From: Juglans regia
Lineage: Eukaryota > Streptophyta > Magnoliopsida > Fagales > Juglandaceae
NCBI RefSeq assembly: GCF_001411555.2
Contig: NC_049909.1
Coordinates: 7,819,485 to 7,883,484 of the forward strand
Reading direction: 5' to 3'
Length of the DNA: 64,000 nt
This document shows positions 46,311-58,559 of this stretch, one piece after another. The translations under genes and the position numbers were made by a program. Each line of letters starts with the position of its first letter. Within the stretch, counting starts at the first letter, position 1. The notes beneath the pieces were generated by a model, which did no database searches, was not told where the DNA came from, and worked only from the letters and a program-made list of their open reading frames with translations.

Positions 46311-48805
46311 CACATATGATAACATGCATACATGCAATTTAGTTCCCTTACTTATCACACATACACATTAAATTGATAGTAAGTTAAAAGCTAACTTACC
46401 TCGATCTTCGCGCTTCGAGACAAAACTCAAGTGCGATCACGGGAAACTGAAAGTAGTGATTTCTAAAAATTAGAACTTAATCACTAACAATTAGGAATAT
46501 GGAAAAATATCAACTTAGAGTAAAATTACCATTTTACCCTCTACATGTGGGAAAATGACCATTTTACCCCTAACTTAAGGATTTTGCATCATAACTTCAA
46601 AAATCACCAAAATTTACATACCTTATGTAAATTTTGTCCTAAACTCAAATATCAATTCATAAAAATTTAAAACTAAACACAACCATCAAAACTCTATATG
46701 GCCGAAACTTACAAGGCTATTTCCTTTGCTTTTTGTTGTAATTCTTTCAAATCTCAAAACTCATGATTAAACCAAAATTTTTCTTCTACTACACTCATAA
46801 CATATTCTTAAGAATAATCATGTTTTGAATCATGAACAAAAGTCATCAAAATCACTAAAACCATACTTGAACTTTTTGGTTTCTCTTCTAAGTTCAAAAC
46901 AGAATTTTGTTTCTAACTTGTTTTGATCAACCTCTTGATCCATGACTTATAAAGAAGTGATCTTCAAACCAAAACATCACATGGTTCAAAAAGGTGTCCT
47001 AAAACAGATCCAAGCTTCAAACTCAAGATCACATGGGTAAACATCAACCAAAACATAAATTTAGCCAAGAACATCATCACTTTGGCCTAACCGAATATCT
47101 CCTTCCATAAAATTTCATATGTTCGAAACTAACATCAAATATCTTCAAAATAACATTCTAACATGTATATAAGATGCTTAGGATCTTCCAATAAAAATAT
47201 CAAAGCCATTGGAATAAGATTAAACCATAAAAGATTTAAACTTTCTCAAAACAGAAACTGTTTTTCCTCTTCCAGTTTCTAAGTTTCTAGACCTAAGAAA
47301 ATATTTCACCAAAACTTTTAATCATGCAACAAATCCTCAACCAATAATCATATACACATGTTAACAGTACTCCATAAAAATTTCGGACCAAGATCTATTC
47401 ATTAGCTTGGTCAAAAACTCCAAAATATAACACACTCTCCAGTTTATCGCCCAGAATGACCTTTCTGGGGTCTAAACAACTTTTTACCAATCAAATGATC
47501 TCTAAATAGAACAAATAAGATATCCACGTAAACTAGACTCCAAAATAAACAACTTTTATGAAGGAAACATTGCGAGGAAACACTTACACAAGTTATGGGA
47601 AGTGATATGACTGAAGGAATGGTTGAGTGTTGGCCTTTTCTTCTCATAAAAATCAGACCAAGATCTTTTCTCAAGGTGGAGTGTGAGAGTGAAAGAGTGA
47701 GGTGGCCCTTTTGCTTTGTCTTTCAAGAACCTTCTAGGCTCTTCTTGTACAGATCTGGCCAGCCAAGTGGGGGTACAAAACTTAGCCATGAAGCAATCCT
47801 ATGGTGACCAAATTCGTGGGCCTTAATGGGCCTAAACCGAATGGGCCTAAAATTTGGGGTTTAAAGAGGGTTTGGGTTGCTATCAAGCCCAAATCCAATA
47901 TCACTTGGCCCAATCAATTTTTCAAGGTTAACAAGGTTGGATAATGATGTCCTAACACAGATTTGAAGGATTAATAGCATGTGGAAGTGATTTAATCAAG
48001 TGATTAAACACAATGCTAGAAATCGGATTAGAAAATATTTAGAGGCCAACTTTAGGGTTTTGGGGAAACCGTTTAGGGTTTCGATTTCAACCATGCTTTT
48101 GGGCTTTCGATTGGATTCCCACCATTTAGAATTTCACTAGGATTGAAAACCTCTTTGATCTGGCACAATTTGGTTGAGCAGATGAAACAAAGTTTTGCTT
48201 AAGCGACATGATCTCACACCTTGATTCCTTCAAATCCAACAAACGTTCCTTATGGTGCCAAGTGTCTAAAATTATTCACTAAGTGTGGCTAAGATCTTGC
48301 CAAGTGTCCAAATAAAACTTCTCTAATCCAATTTGGACATTCCACACTGTGATTTCGAAACACTGCAATTGGTGCGCTTACCGAGATTACTATTCACTTC
48401 GAAAAAGTGAATCATAAACTTAATACTAAAAATTCCTAAATATTCATATTAACTTATAGTGAAAATCTTTTACCGAAATTTAACCTCGAAGTGCCCCTAA
48501 AAAATAATTTCACAATTTCCAACAGACGTTTTGTCTGGAATTATGAAAATAGGATAATGTGCCATAAAATCCTAAATAATCCACTGAGTGTAATGGCGTA
48601 GACCATAATGCATTCTGACACTTCTAACCACCTCAAATAAATAAAACTCATATTTCTAGCAGCACAGTGAGTGATAACACTGACTATGTTGACAGACTAA
48701 AACCTATGCAATAGGTCGATTCGTAAAAACTTATGGGATTTTCACGAGATTCCTAAAGTCAATAGAAATTTTGCCAATGAATTTCTAGCGGGCTGTTACA
48801 CACAG

Positions 48806-49901
48806 CAATTGTGACACATAGAATACGTGGGGCCACAACAACTGTGGAGTACGTATTAACGCACTCACAGCTGGTATAGAAACCTGTGATGTGATGTGAT
48901 GCGGTAATCGGCAGGGACACACGGCTCATGGGGACCTGTGTAGCACCCAATGGTCACTTTAATGATTAAGTCTATTGAATAAAATTTTAAGTTCATGTAT
49001 TTCACATTCAAGTCATGTTTCAAGTTCACGTTATGTTATGTTCAAGTTTACGTTCACGCAATCATGATAATCCCATGAGACAAGAATATGTTTTAAGTTC
49101 ATGTTATGTTATGTTCACGTTTACGTTCTGCTCCAAGTTCACATTTATGTTATGTCGTGCTCAAGTTCATGTTCAAATTAGGCAAGTTCACGTTCATGCT
49201 ATTTTTCAAGTCCATGTTATGTTTTAAGTTCACGTTCATGCTATGTTTCAAGTCCATGTTGTGTTTCAAGTCACGTTCATGCTAAACTTCAGTTTCAATT
49301 TAAGTTATGTCAGTTATGTTATGTTGTATGTCAAGTTATGCTATGATTACTTATGATTTGATTATGCATTCATGCTTTTACTGCCATGCATGCATCATTA
49401 ACCTGTGTGGAAGTTTTCTGTTAATTTGCTGAGATTTGTAATCAAATCTCACTGTGGTAGTCCCAACTACCATTCCCCCCGAATGGTAGATTTTGTTATA
49501 GGATCTGAATGAGAACCGGGAATCGACCAACTGGAAACGGTCGACTAAGCGACGGTGCGTCGTAGATGGTATTACAATAGTTACCTCAGATTACTACTTG
49601 TATTTGTGGAGTTCAATCTCCAGCACTGTTTTGATCACAACCTTATGGACTATTATTGTGATCTTAGTTGTTTAGTATGTCGTTAAGTATGGAGTATATT
49701 TTAAGTATTTGAGATATTTTAGTTTGGTGCATAGTATTGCTAAAGAAAAAAAAATTATCCGCTGCGAATATTGCATAATGCTAGATGTATGTTAGAAATA
49801 TTGCATCTTATATGTCATGAACGGGGGCAGGTAACCTTGTGTTGCATGTCTCGACGCTTCAAATGTCCGTCCGATCCCAAGCGGAATCTGTGGGCGTCAC
49901 A
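48806..49901 (+). mobile_element. Right LTR of element C, part 3
   Basis: The remainder of the LTR after S3: repeat block 48980-49330, hairpin 49467-49489, acceptor 49501, and end GGGCGTCACA at 49901 next to TSD ACTTG. Confidence 0.92.
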
Positions 49902-49906
49902 ACTTG

Positions 49907-50899
49907 GTTGATTACAATCAAGGCGAAATCCTAGATAGAATATTACTGGAGAAATGATTAAAGTATTCTTTGGACCGATTGAGCCTTTCAAGCTTACCTA
50001 TTTATTATATTTATCTCTAGTAGCCTCGTTAAGCTTTATTGAAATATATTTTGGCATTATATTTTTCTTTCTTGTAAACCTCATATTACCTACCCTATTT
50101 GAGCTTAAACATTAATTTCCTTACCTTTCAAGAGAACTAAGTTTACACAAAATCATAGACTCACAAGAGCATGAAAGGCAAGAGAGGTAGAAGGTCTACA
50201 AGTAAAGTTAAGTATAGCAATATTATCAAAATCATAAGTTTCGGGATGTGAAGAGTCAACTTGTCTACTATGCGGTCAACAAGAAAAGGCCGATGAGAGT
50301 CATCCACAATGGCAATCGAAAAAGTATGGAATATTTTAAAAAAAATTGTCTGACCTACCGAATAGAAGGGTAAAGAGAGAGATACCTGAAAGTGCAATAA
50401 AAAAGGTATGTTGAGTGATTTACAAAGATTAAGAAGAGATGTTTGTGTTAGAAGTGGGAATGCTCTAACTTAAATTCTCTTGCTTTGTTTGAATCCTACA
50501 TTTTCTATGTAGCCCTCACCCTAGCCTTACATTACAAGCTTAATAAAGACTTATTGATCCCTGGTGATAGTTTCTGTTGTACATTAGTGGAGAGTGATTT
50601 GAAAAGCAAGCCTATGGAGTTTTTAGAGATCCATTATTGATTTACTTGTTTGCATAAAACTATCCGTAGAGCTAATGATGAAGTGAGAATGATGGGTATG
50701 CATGAATGTGGGATAGATAATGCGGTGGAATTGAGTTTTGAATTAACTTTTGGACTTGATTGATCTTGAATGATTCCTTTGAATTATAGACTTTACAATC
50801 TTTGATGCAATAAATTTTATGAATCAAACCAATGCTTTTTTTAATTGTCTTTCTTTCTTCTTTGCTTGAGCCCTAGCAAAGATTAACTTTGGAGGTATT
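49907..50899 (+). mobile_element. Athila internal B, last segment with PPT
   Basis: This is Athila 3' non-coding sequence, ending in the purine-rich ACTTTGGAGGTATT (50886-50899), which serves as the polypurine tract just before LTR-3 (TGATAAGTATT). No coding motif is visible. Typical Athila text such as GAGCTTAAACATTAATTTCC is present near 50101-50121. Confidence 0.75.
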
Positions 50900-52270
50900 T
50901 GATAAGTATTATTTTTATGTAATTTTTATCACTCTTTTATTTATGAAAAATGTCATTTTCTCTCCAATACTATTGATTTTATTTTATTTCTACATATTTT
51001 TATTCATTTTCTTGGATTTGAACCAATGCGAATATTTAGTGCAAAATGAGATCATTTTGATACAAAAGAAGAGACTAAAGGGTTCTATCATCCCGATCAG
51101 GAGTCTTTCCTCTCGGTAGGCGAGGAGACCAGTTATATTCAACGCACATGGCATCTACCTTGTGGGTCTCTTCCGAGTTTTGCAATCAATATGCTAACCA
51201 TTAGATCCTCCCGAACTCCATAAATCAAGCCGCATATTACTAAATCTTCCATTTTAGATAATCCCGTTATTCTTGGGATAATTTCTTTTATGTTAACTTT
51301 TATCTTTAGAAACTATTTTTCAGATATTTAGGCTAGATTGTAGTCTTCCATTTATCTTACTTTTGGATTTGAATTTTGACATCTATTTAATCTTGTCTTG
51401 TGAGATGAATAGAGGGTTTTCTTTAGAGAGTCCGAGTTTTAAATTTCAATAGTCCAAAGATTATTCTTTGAGTTTGTTTGAAGAAGGCGGATTTGGGGAG
51501 CAAAGGTGAGAGCCGCATGCTTCATCGACCGACTCCAACGAAGAACACTAGTTTTATTATTTTATTTTTTTAGTTTCATTATAAACTAATTCTATTTTCT
51601 GGAGTTTTGATGTAGTCTAGCATTGAACACACAATTTATATTCTAGGTTATTTTATTTCAATATTTCAATGATTGAGTGTTTATTCTTTGTTCTTAATGC
51701 TTGCAATTTTTTAATTAATTATTGTTCGATCTATTGAATCGTAATGAGACTAAGAGGTGATTTGTGATTAAAGATTTAGGATTAAACACCACTAGTTGAG
51801 TGAAAGTAGGGATACTTTACCGCGACTAGTCTGATTTTTAAGAAAAATTCAAAAAACTTAATGAATCTCCAATTAGTTAAATTCACATAGAGATATTGAG
51901 TTATTAATTGGAGATATTTTTGGTATTGTTCAAGAGAAAATATTGAATAGTTAAGAGATTTTTATTATCGACTTGGGATAATTGGGATTCTATAACAAGG
52001 AAGAATAAATTGTGTGAGATTTGCTAAGTGAAATCAAACGCTCTAGATCTATTCTTATTATCTCTAAAATCTAAATTTTAAAGCACTTTTCTTCAATTTA
52101 ATTTAGATAATCCATTTTTCAAATTTCAGTTTCCCAAATGGTAATTAATTTTATAAATTTTAGTATTTAATAGCATAATTATTTTTTGTGGGTTCGACAT
52201 CCATTTTCTTAAAAAAACTTTACTACTTGTTACGATTATGTGCACTTGCAGATGTATTTTTATGCGAATA
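50900..52270 (+). mobile_element. Athila LTR-3 (3' LTR, 1371 bp)
   Basis: Starts TGATAAGTATTATTTTTATG and ends ATGCGAATA at 52270, where LTR-1 and LTR-2 read GACA/GAACA. It lacks about 300 bp of the repeat-rich segment of LTR-1. The sequence right of it belongs to element E. Confidence 0.88.
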
Positions 52271-52274
52271 GTCC

Positions 52275-52460
52275 TCTCTCCAAAGTCAAGGGACGACTTA
52301 GGGCAACTTTTGAACATATTACCCTTTCTCCGTTCGGTAATGCTACGACCAAATACTGTTGTAAAGGCTCCATGATTAAGTTACACATTGTGCAAAGGTA
52401 GCAGACACAAAGGATTGGGATGCTCCCGAATCAAACAATGTACAAGCATAAAATTCCTAC
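52275..52460 (-). pseudogene. Element E protease fragment
   Basis: The minus strand reads YACTLFDSGASQSFVSATFA around 52450-52390. This is an intact D-S-G-A aspartic protease active site of Ty3/gypsy type. After a stop it continues as NGERVICSKVALSRPLTLE up to the Athila boundary. A TAG interrupts the lead-in. Confidence 0.82.
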
Positions 52461-52570
52461 AAGGGAATTCTCCTTGATAAGATCAAACACTTCTGATGTA
52501 ATTCTAGAAATTAAAATACACAAGCATCAACTCAAATGGATCAAGTCAAGTTCATACCTGTGATGACCCC

Positions 52571-53530
52571 TGCATCTTGAGTCCCCAGGGCCTCATCATC
52601 AACCTCACCAGGTGTCAGAGCGTACACCCTCACCTGCATTGTTTGCCTCTAATTCAGCCTTCCTCCGCACTGTCCTAGCTGACCTCCTTGGGAAGCATTA
52701 CAACAATCTTGAGCATAGTGCCTTACATTACCACATTTGAAACACTAGGTCCCACCCTGACGATAGTCACCTTCATGAGATCTGTTGTACCTTTCACATA
52801 CTAGGGCTCAGCCCCCATACGCACACCAGTATATGCGTGCAGTCTTGCCCCTGTCCTTGACACAAATGTTTTAAGCGACCTCGAACTGCTTCCCTCTCCT
52901 ACAAAGCTCTGCCTCTTCTGGCTTGTTGGTCAGCCTATCGCACCACCAAACTCCGGCTCTACCATGGAGGCCACCTCGACCAATCTTTGAAAATTCAGAA
53001 TTTGCTGACGCAATCCCTCTTGAAATTGGTCGGTCCGCATCTCTTATGTGGTAATGAGATGCGTTGCAAACTTGTCGAGCTCCATGAATTTCTGAGCATA
53101 CTACTCCATTGTCATATCTCCTTACATGAGGCTGTTGAACTCCATTGCCTTCAGATGCCTCATTGTGTTAGGGAAAAAGAGATCATCAAACTCCTGCTTA
53201 AAGCGTTGCCAGGTCACCGCTGTGAAAGATCGCAGTTCCATCTCAAGGATCTCCCGCTTGGTCTCCCACCAGGCGGCAACTTCTCCTTGCAGCATGTAGC
53301 TTGCATAAAGCACCTTATAGGATTTGGTGCACCTGCATATCTTGAAAGTCTGCTCCAGATCCTTCATCCACCTCCCAAGTTGAGTGGGTCTTCCTCTCCC
53401 ATAAATCCAGGGGTCCTATGGGCAAGAAACACTCATAGGAGCACCCCCTCTGCTCCTCCCAATGTTAGGGCTGGAAGTTCTGCTAAAGGAATTCTGTCAT
53501 ACAATTTAATGCCCTAGCCATGGCGTAATT
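52571..53530 (-). pseudogene. gag: Element E gag pseudogene (Tekay-like)
   Basis: The minus-strand start is near 53522 (MARALNCMTEFL). The best open part (53367-53122) contains WMKDLEQTFKICRC-like text, YMLQGEVAAWWETKREILEM and VTWQRFKQEFDDLFFPNTMR, the Retrotrans_gag core. It continues across stops as YAQKFMELDKFATHLI and FQEGLRQQILNFQRLVEV. A CCHC knuckle CFKCGNVRHYAQDC lies near 52744-52702. The end (VYALTPGEVDDEALGTQDAG) leads into protease. Several stops fit CAG/CAA to TAG/TAA change (for example EQY to E-stop-Y). Confidence 0.83.
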
Positions 53531-53730
53531 TCCATCACCACGTGGTAGTTCATCCTCGATAGCTTGGCCAAAATGTTTGTCATGCAGAAACCTGGGTCGC
53601 ACCATCTCTATCTGCCAAAACGCAACCCATAACATTGTTCCTTAGCTCAAACAAAAGAACTTTCAAAGATTAAAGCCAAAATTTTTGGTACTACACCCAG
53701 GTGACTTGTGGCTTTACCCAGATCTGAACT

Positions 53731-53742
53731 GCTTTGAAACCT
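53731..53742 (-). promoter_or_regulatory. Decayed primer-binding site of element E
   Basis: Reverse complement AGGTTTCAAAGC; 9 of 12 positions match the tRNA-iMet PBS TGGTATCAGAGC. Located two bases inside the LTR end. Confidence 0.75.
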
Positions 53743-53891
53743 CCTATGGCGCCCTCGACCCCCCCATGTGTGATTTCGTTGGAGTGGCAACAATGGGGTG
53801 ATGGCCACTCGAGTCCATCAACTACAACAAAAATAAACCCCAAGTCATCACTTCCCAGGTGGGGTTGTTCCATCATGCTTAAACCCCCCCT

Positions 53892-54869
53892 CTGCATCAA
53901 AGTCTACGGTTCCATGAGATGGAGGTGGAAACACCACAATGGGATCTTGCAATCTAAGCAAATAAATCATCAGATCAACAACCTAGAATTTCAAACATGG
54001 AAGCATACAACACAAACATGCACAACAATCATGAGAAACTTTCCCAAAATACCCATTTTTGTGACCTTACAAAAATAATAACATTTAATTATAGTCACTC
54101 ACTCCAACAATCCTATTTATACCCAATTTATAACCATTTATTACAGTGTGCACCATGGTCCATGGTCTCCCCTTGGGACCTTCCACACACTCTTGACTCT
54201 TTTCGTCACACCACGGGTGACCACCGTGCGTGTGACTTCGGGACTTACAATGCCCAGCTCTGCACCTTGTGCATACATACTAAGCATCCTCTAGCCCCTG
54301 CCAGTAGAGGGGCCACGGGGTCATGCCAAAAGCATTACCATCTTAGCCGAGCAAATTGTCACCAGGCAACAACCCAGGGAACATCACTTAGTTTTACACG
54401 CTCCCGAGTGACCAGAGGAGCTCCATTGAGATAATACACCATCTCAACTTGGGGTCAAGATAGGCACGCACCCACAAAAATACTTTTAATCCTTTGACAC
54501 CAAAACCCCAATTTTACGGGATTCACAGCACAACCATAGAACATAGCACAATATTAATATCATGACAAGCAATAAAAATTAAAAATGCAGATGCATGACA
54601 AGCAGTTATTGGATGCAATGGCATAGCACAAACAAACATGAAAATTGTCATAATTCCAACAAATTCACAATTCTCCAAACTACACGCGATTCCCAACGCT
54701 CCACTCGGACCTAGGCTGACATTCATGACAACTACATATTTTATAACAAAACACTTCATAGGGCCCCCTGGCCACTTCTCATTCACAACCAGACTGCAAC
54801 CACAACCATAACCACATGATAAAATAATCCATGTTAGAAAGTTGAGCGTTGATCCGGAAATTTACTTAC
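53892..54869 (-). other. Putative LTR intron in element E LTR
   Basis: ACTATT|GTAAGT (54869) and CTTTGATGCAG|AGGG (53892) bound 978 nt on the minus strand. A small hairpin TCCAT-GAG-ATGGA (53911-53923) precedes the acceptor. Confidence 0.4.
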
Positions 54870-56081
54870 AATAGTGGAAGAGTAATTCTGGATGATTAAT
54901 CACACCGACTTAGAGTACCTCTCGGATTGAAATAAAATTATGAGTGTGCACGTGCATGGGTCACTGCACAGACGGGGAAAACGATTAGCCAAATTAGCCC
55001 GCGGCCTAAAAATTAATATACAAGTTAAGTGGTAATCGAGCTTACTGTTGTGGCATCTAGAGGGGAGGAGCATTGTGGTGGTAGTGGTGGTGTGCTACAA
55101 CAGAGACAAATCTAGGTAGAAAAGTGGGGCTAATGGTGGGGTTATTTTAAGGGGTGGTAGATCTGACATGCTAGTGGGTGGAGGAGAGGTGTTCGTGGCT
55201 AGGTGTGGCGGAGCACAGCAGAGCAGTGGCTAAGGTGATCTTTAGCTCTCAGGTTGGGTGGAACCGAGGGAAGAGGAAGGTGGGAATGGAAAGGGGAGGG
55301 CTAAGAGGTGGAAGAATGGCCACCAGAGCACGGCTGTAAGCGGTGGCGCACGGTGGTGCTAGGGTAAAATCTCTCCTAAAATCTATGGGGTTGTGGATCG
55401 GAGGATGGGGAAGATGAAGGGAGGATGAGAGGCTTGGAGCTGAGTTTCGGGTGAGGGAGGCATGACCTATTTATAGGCCTTGGGTTGGGACTTGGCGAAT
55501 GTAGCCGCGGCTGCGATTGGGGGTGCGGGATGGTAGGGAAACCACAAGCGTTGCATGCATGATAGATGGGTGGTGGGCAACGGTGGCATGCCTTCGTCAC
55601 AAAGATTGGGCTAGGTACACTGTGGAGGCAGATGGTAAGGATGTTTACTGCGTTGGAACCACATGGCGATGACAGGGTGGCAATGGGAGGAGGTGTTGCA
55701 GGTCATGGGCCATGGGAAGAGGAGGGAAGAAGAATAAGAAAAGAGAAGAGAAAAAGAAAGGGAAAGAAGGCGTTCGGCGCAGAGAACAACCGATGCAACC
55801 CGTGCACACTCATCTCCACGAATAGCAACTCGACCTCGTTGTGCGTCACCTCCACTTGACCATTACTGGAAGTCCAGCTCCTCCACCGTACACCGCTGCA
55901 CCACCACCAAAGTGCCGAGAACAACCATCTGCGGAGTGAACCGAAACTCCTCTGTTTTGGGTCTGAAAAACAGAGCATTCTTGGAGAGCACCATGAACCA
56001 CAGCCACCACACCACCTTGGTTCATGGCCACGGATCCGAACCACCTTAGCCATTGATTTGCACCTCGCCGCCTCAACCACC

Positions 56082-56102
56082 ACTCTCTCTCTCTCTCTCT
56101 CT
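56082..56102 (+). repeat. (CT)n microsatellite
   Basis: About ten CT units inside the LTR of element E. Confidence 0.9.
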
Positions 56103-57161
56103 TCTAGTGCTCTGCCGTGATCACCATCGTAACACCTTGCGCCCCTGTCCTCGCCGACTGTTGCACCGAGATTGCAGGAAGCGTTTTCTTTAAATTCTAC
56201 GTAAACTTATATTTTGCATAGTATTTGGATATGGAATTACAGTTTTACCCTTATTATTGGATGGTTTCAATTAGAAATTTTTGTTCATATTAAATCTGTT
56301 TCATGGTTTATGCGGGAGGTATAAGAAATTTTGCAGAAAATAAATAGAATTTGTAAATTGTACTAATGGTAGCCTATTATTTTTACATCAAGTGTAAAAT
56401 TTTATTTTGAACATTTTAATTATGATTACAGAAAATCACTTAAGTATTTTAACATGTTATTAAGTAAAGATTTATTTTAAGAGTAAATAATATTGGAATA
56501 ATGTTGTTTTTACACTTTAGATATGATTTAGTCTATTTGAAAAATAGTTATGGTTTAATTTAAAATATTTTGGGATAATTATATTATCCAGTATTAAATT
56601 ATTTATGCCAAAGGATATTTTTTAATGAAATTATTTATGAATTTTTTCTCTGATATTTTGATAACATGTTTTGCTTCCGTACTCTAAAAATGAAAATGTT
56701 TTGTTCTGCATTCTGATCTCTATAAATGCTCATGTTTACACACTAGTATATATCCTCTGCTTACTGAGTTATTGATAACTCACTCCTTATCTCCATATAT
56801 TTTTCAAATAATTTTGATAGTTCAACTGGAGAACAAAGTAGAAAGTTTAGCAAGGTGTGATGATCGTAGTGGAATAAGTGTCTGAGGGTACAAGTGCTAA
56901 TTTGAGAACCGTAGTTAGTAAACTGATTTATGTTTTGGGTATTTTGATTTAATGAGTTGAGGATATTTTCGAGTTTTTGGAGAATTTCTAATTTATGTTA
57001 TTGAGAATTTCGTTATTGTCCCCATGGAGGAACTTAGATATTTTGATTGATTAAATGCATTAATATTTTATGGGATTTTCTAGATTTTATAGTTGTGTTA
57101 TTTAAGTTGATATTAGGTATTAAGTGTTAACTCTCCGGACTTTCAGGAACAGGGCGTTACA

Positions 57162-58300
57162 GATACACTATGTGGCATGTCGTAGGGATAAGGATGGTTG
57201 AGTGGTTGATGGGCGTAGGGCAGGGTGAGTAGTATCGAGAATTGTGGAACAATGTCCCGAAGTAGTTATGGTGCGGCCTGTAGCCTGAGGTGACAAGTGT
57301 CACTGTGTTGGACTTATGGCTGGGAGTATGGGTGAAGTAGCAGAACAAGTATCAAAGTAGTGCAATGGAAGCATGACTGGGCAACGTCACTTCGTGACGT
57401 GGTTACTGACAGTCATACTTATGATGGGTGAAGAGTTAGTATAAGAATGGTGTAACAGGAACGTGACGAGATGTCACGATGTGATGGGAGTATGTGAGGA
57501 ACTGTACTCAAGATGAGTTAGGAGTGGACGTAGCAGGATATAGGGTGATGTGACAAGGTCACTGTGTAGCTTGGGAGTAGTCTCGAGCTATATGACGTGA
57601 CATAAGGTGTAGTTGTGAATGGAGTCCTGTCATGTCAAGTGTTGGGATGAACTGTCAAAAGAGATGGGTAGTATGAAGAGTCATGCTAGCCGGGTTAAGA
57701 GAAGGTTGGTATCGGAGTATGGTGCTTGTTTACACGAGCAGGTGATCAACATGTTACATGTTGATCTTAGGTGATAAGGGGTAAGGAAATTGTGTAATCT
57801 GGTGAGACACATGTGCCGGACGGATTCACCATATGTAATGGGTAATTTATCCTGAGCATAGTTGCACAATGCTTAAGCCCAGTTGGCTTAGAGCCTTGTG
57901 GTTTGTATGGATGGGAATGAGGATTAGTATGAGCTAAGATGCATGAAGATAGTGACGGGTGTACTGTCTAAGGATGGGATGCGTGACTTAGTCAGTTTGA
58001 GTCATGCCTTGGAATGTGGTTAATGAGAAGAATGAGACAGAAGTCTTAGTGTCTTAATCCTAAGGTGAATCATGGGTTCACCGTAATGAACGAGCAGTCG
58101 AAGTAGAACGTCGAGTTTGGAAGAGGTAGTGACTATAAGTGGTCTCCGAAGGTCTTAGCACAGTAAAGGGTACGTAAGAACACGGGATAGAAGGAGAGTG
58201 TTTCAAGTGAAGTGTAGCTTATGTCTTCTAAGTTTAAGTTGCTTATGCATTAGATAGAGAATGACGCTAAAGTATGTGTATGCATGTAGGTTGCCATCTG
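57162..58300. other. Non-coding, G-rich plus strand with palindromic near-repeats
   Basis: No protein motif in six frames. Four GTGAC/GTCAC palindromes occur at about 57290, 57384, 57462 and 57550. The texture resembles the non-coding internal segments of elements C and D, but no alignment could be made by eye. Confidence 0.5.
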
Positions 58301-58559
58301 ACACGCGCATGAATGGACTGCATGGTATGCAAGTAGCATGGAGTCCATGTAAGTGTTACGTTCATACTCTTCTAGAGTTTTGCAAAAAGATATGAAAACA
58401 AAAACGAAACACTTTTCCTCTACGATGCTTTACGAAATGACGCGAAAGAAGTTTTACGAAAGCAAATGCTAAGTGTTCAAAGGTATAAGTATGTAAGGCC
58501 CCTCCTTGGCAACCCCTTGTTTATGCACCCAAAGTATTAATTGTACGTATGTGAATGGA

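Larger units (their letters stand above)
44957..46399 (-). other. Putative LTR intron in S3
   Basis: GAG|GTAAGT (46399) and TTTTGTTACAG|GATCTG (44957) bound 1443 nt. The acceptor here is a perfect ACAG, where S2 has ATAG. Confidence 0.42.
44559..48800 (-). mobile_element. Solo LTR S3 of the 4-kb-LTR family, minus strand
   Basis: The 4242-bp element from TGTGACGTCCGC to GGGCTGTTACA has TSD CACAG (44554-44558 and 48801-48805). It is inserted in opposite orientation inside an LTR of its own family. The parts near 46400-47800 differ clearly from S2 and C, so it is a different subfamily member. It carries the hairpin (44969-44991) and the donor/acceptor pair. Confidence 0.93.
18721..49901 (+). 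mobile_element. Element C: non-autonomous Tekay-like LTR retrotransposon (gag only, 4.2-kb LTRs)
   Basis: This is a complete element from TGTAACAGCCCG at 18721 to GGGCGTCACA at 49901, flanked by TSD ACTTG (18716-18720 and 49902-49906). The left LTR is 18721-22903. The internal region, 22904-25422, is only 2.5 kb: PBS, gag, 1.3 kb of non-coding sequence, PPT. The right LTR is 25423-49901 and is split by the D array and S3. After removing those insertions the two LTRs are highly similar with complementary deletions. The gag type and the tRNA-iMet PBS point to Tekay/Del chromoviruses. No RT or integrase is present, so it would have needed proteins from another element. Confidence 0.9.
52271..57161 (-). 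mobile_element. Element E: Tekay-like LTR retrotransposon, 5' part, minus strand
   Basis: In sense order (right to left): 5' LTR 57161-53745, decayed PBS, gag, start of protease. At 52271 it is cut by the Athila insertion. The missing pol and 3' LTR should lie left of this window. It is the oldest layer of the nest. Confidence 0.85.
53745..57161 (-). mobile_element. 5' LTR of element E (3417 bp)
   Basis: The left end TATGGCGCCCTCGACCCCCC matches the D LTR end TGTGGCGCCCCCGACCCCC. The right end is GGGCGTTACA. It shares the order of D LTRs: TGCAG acceptor-like site (53892), CTCCCGAGTGACCAGAGGAGCTCCA and TTGGGGTC blocks (54400-54455), GTAAGT donor (54869), and purine-rich leader complement (55720-55775). 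The right flank GATAC (57162-57166) would be one copy of its TSD. Confidence 0.82.

Noticed and set aside
55703..56083. 126-aa Trp/Arg-rich open frame on the minus strand
   Set aside because: It lies in the GC-rich leader part of the element E LTR, overlaps other frames, and has no recognisable domain.
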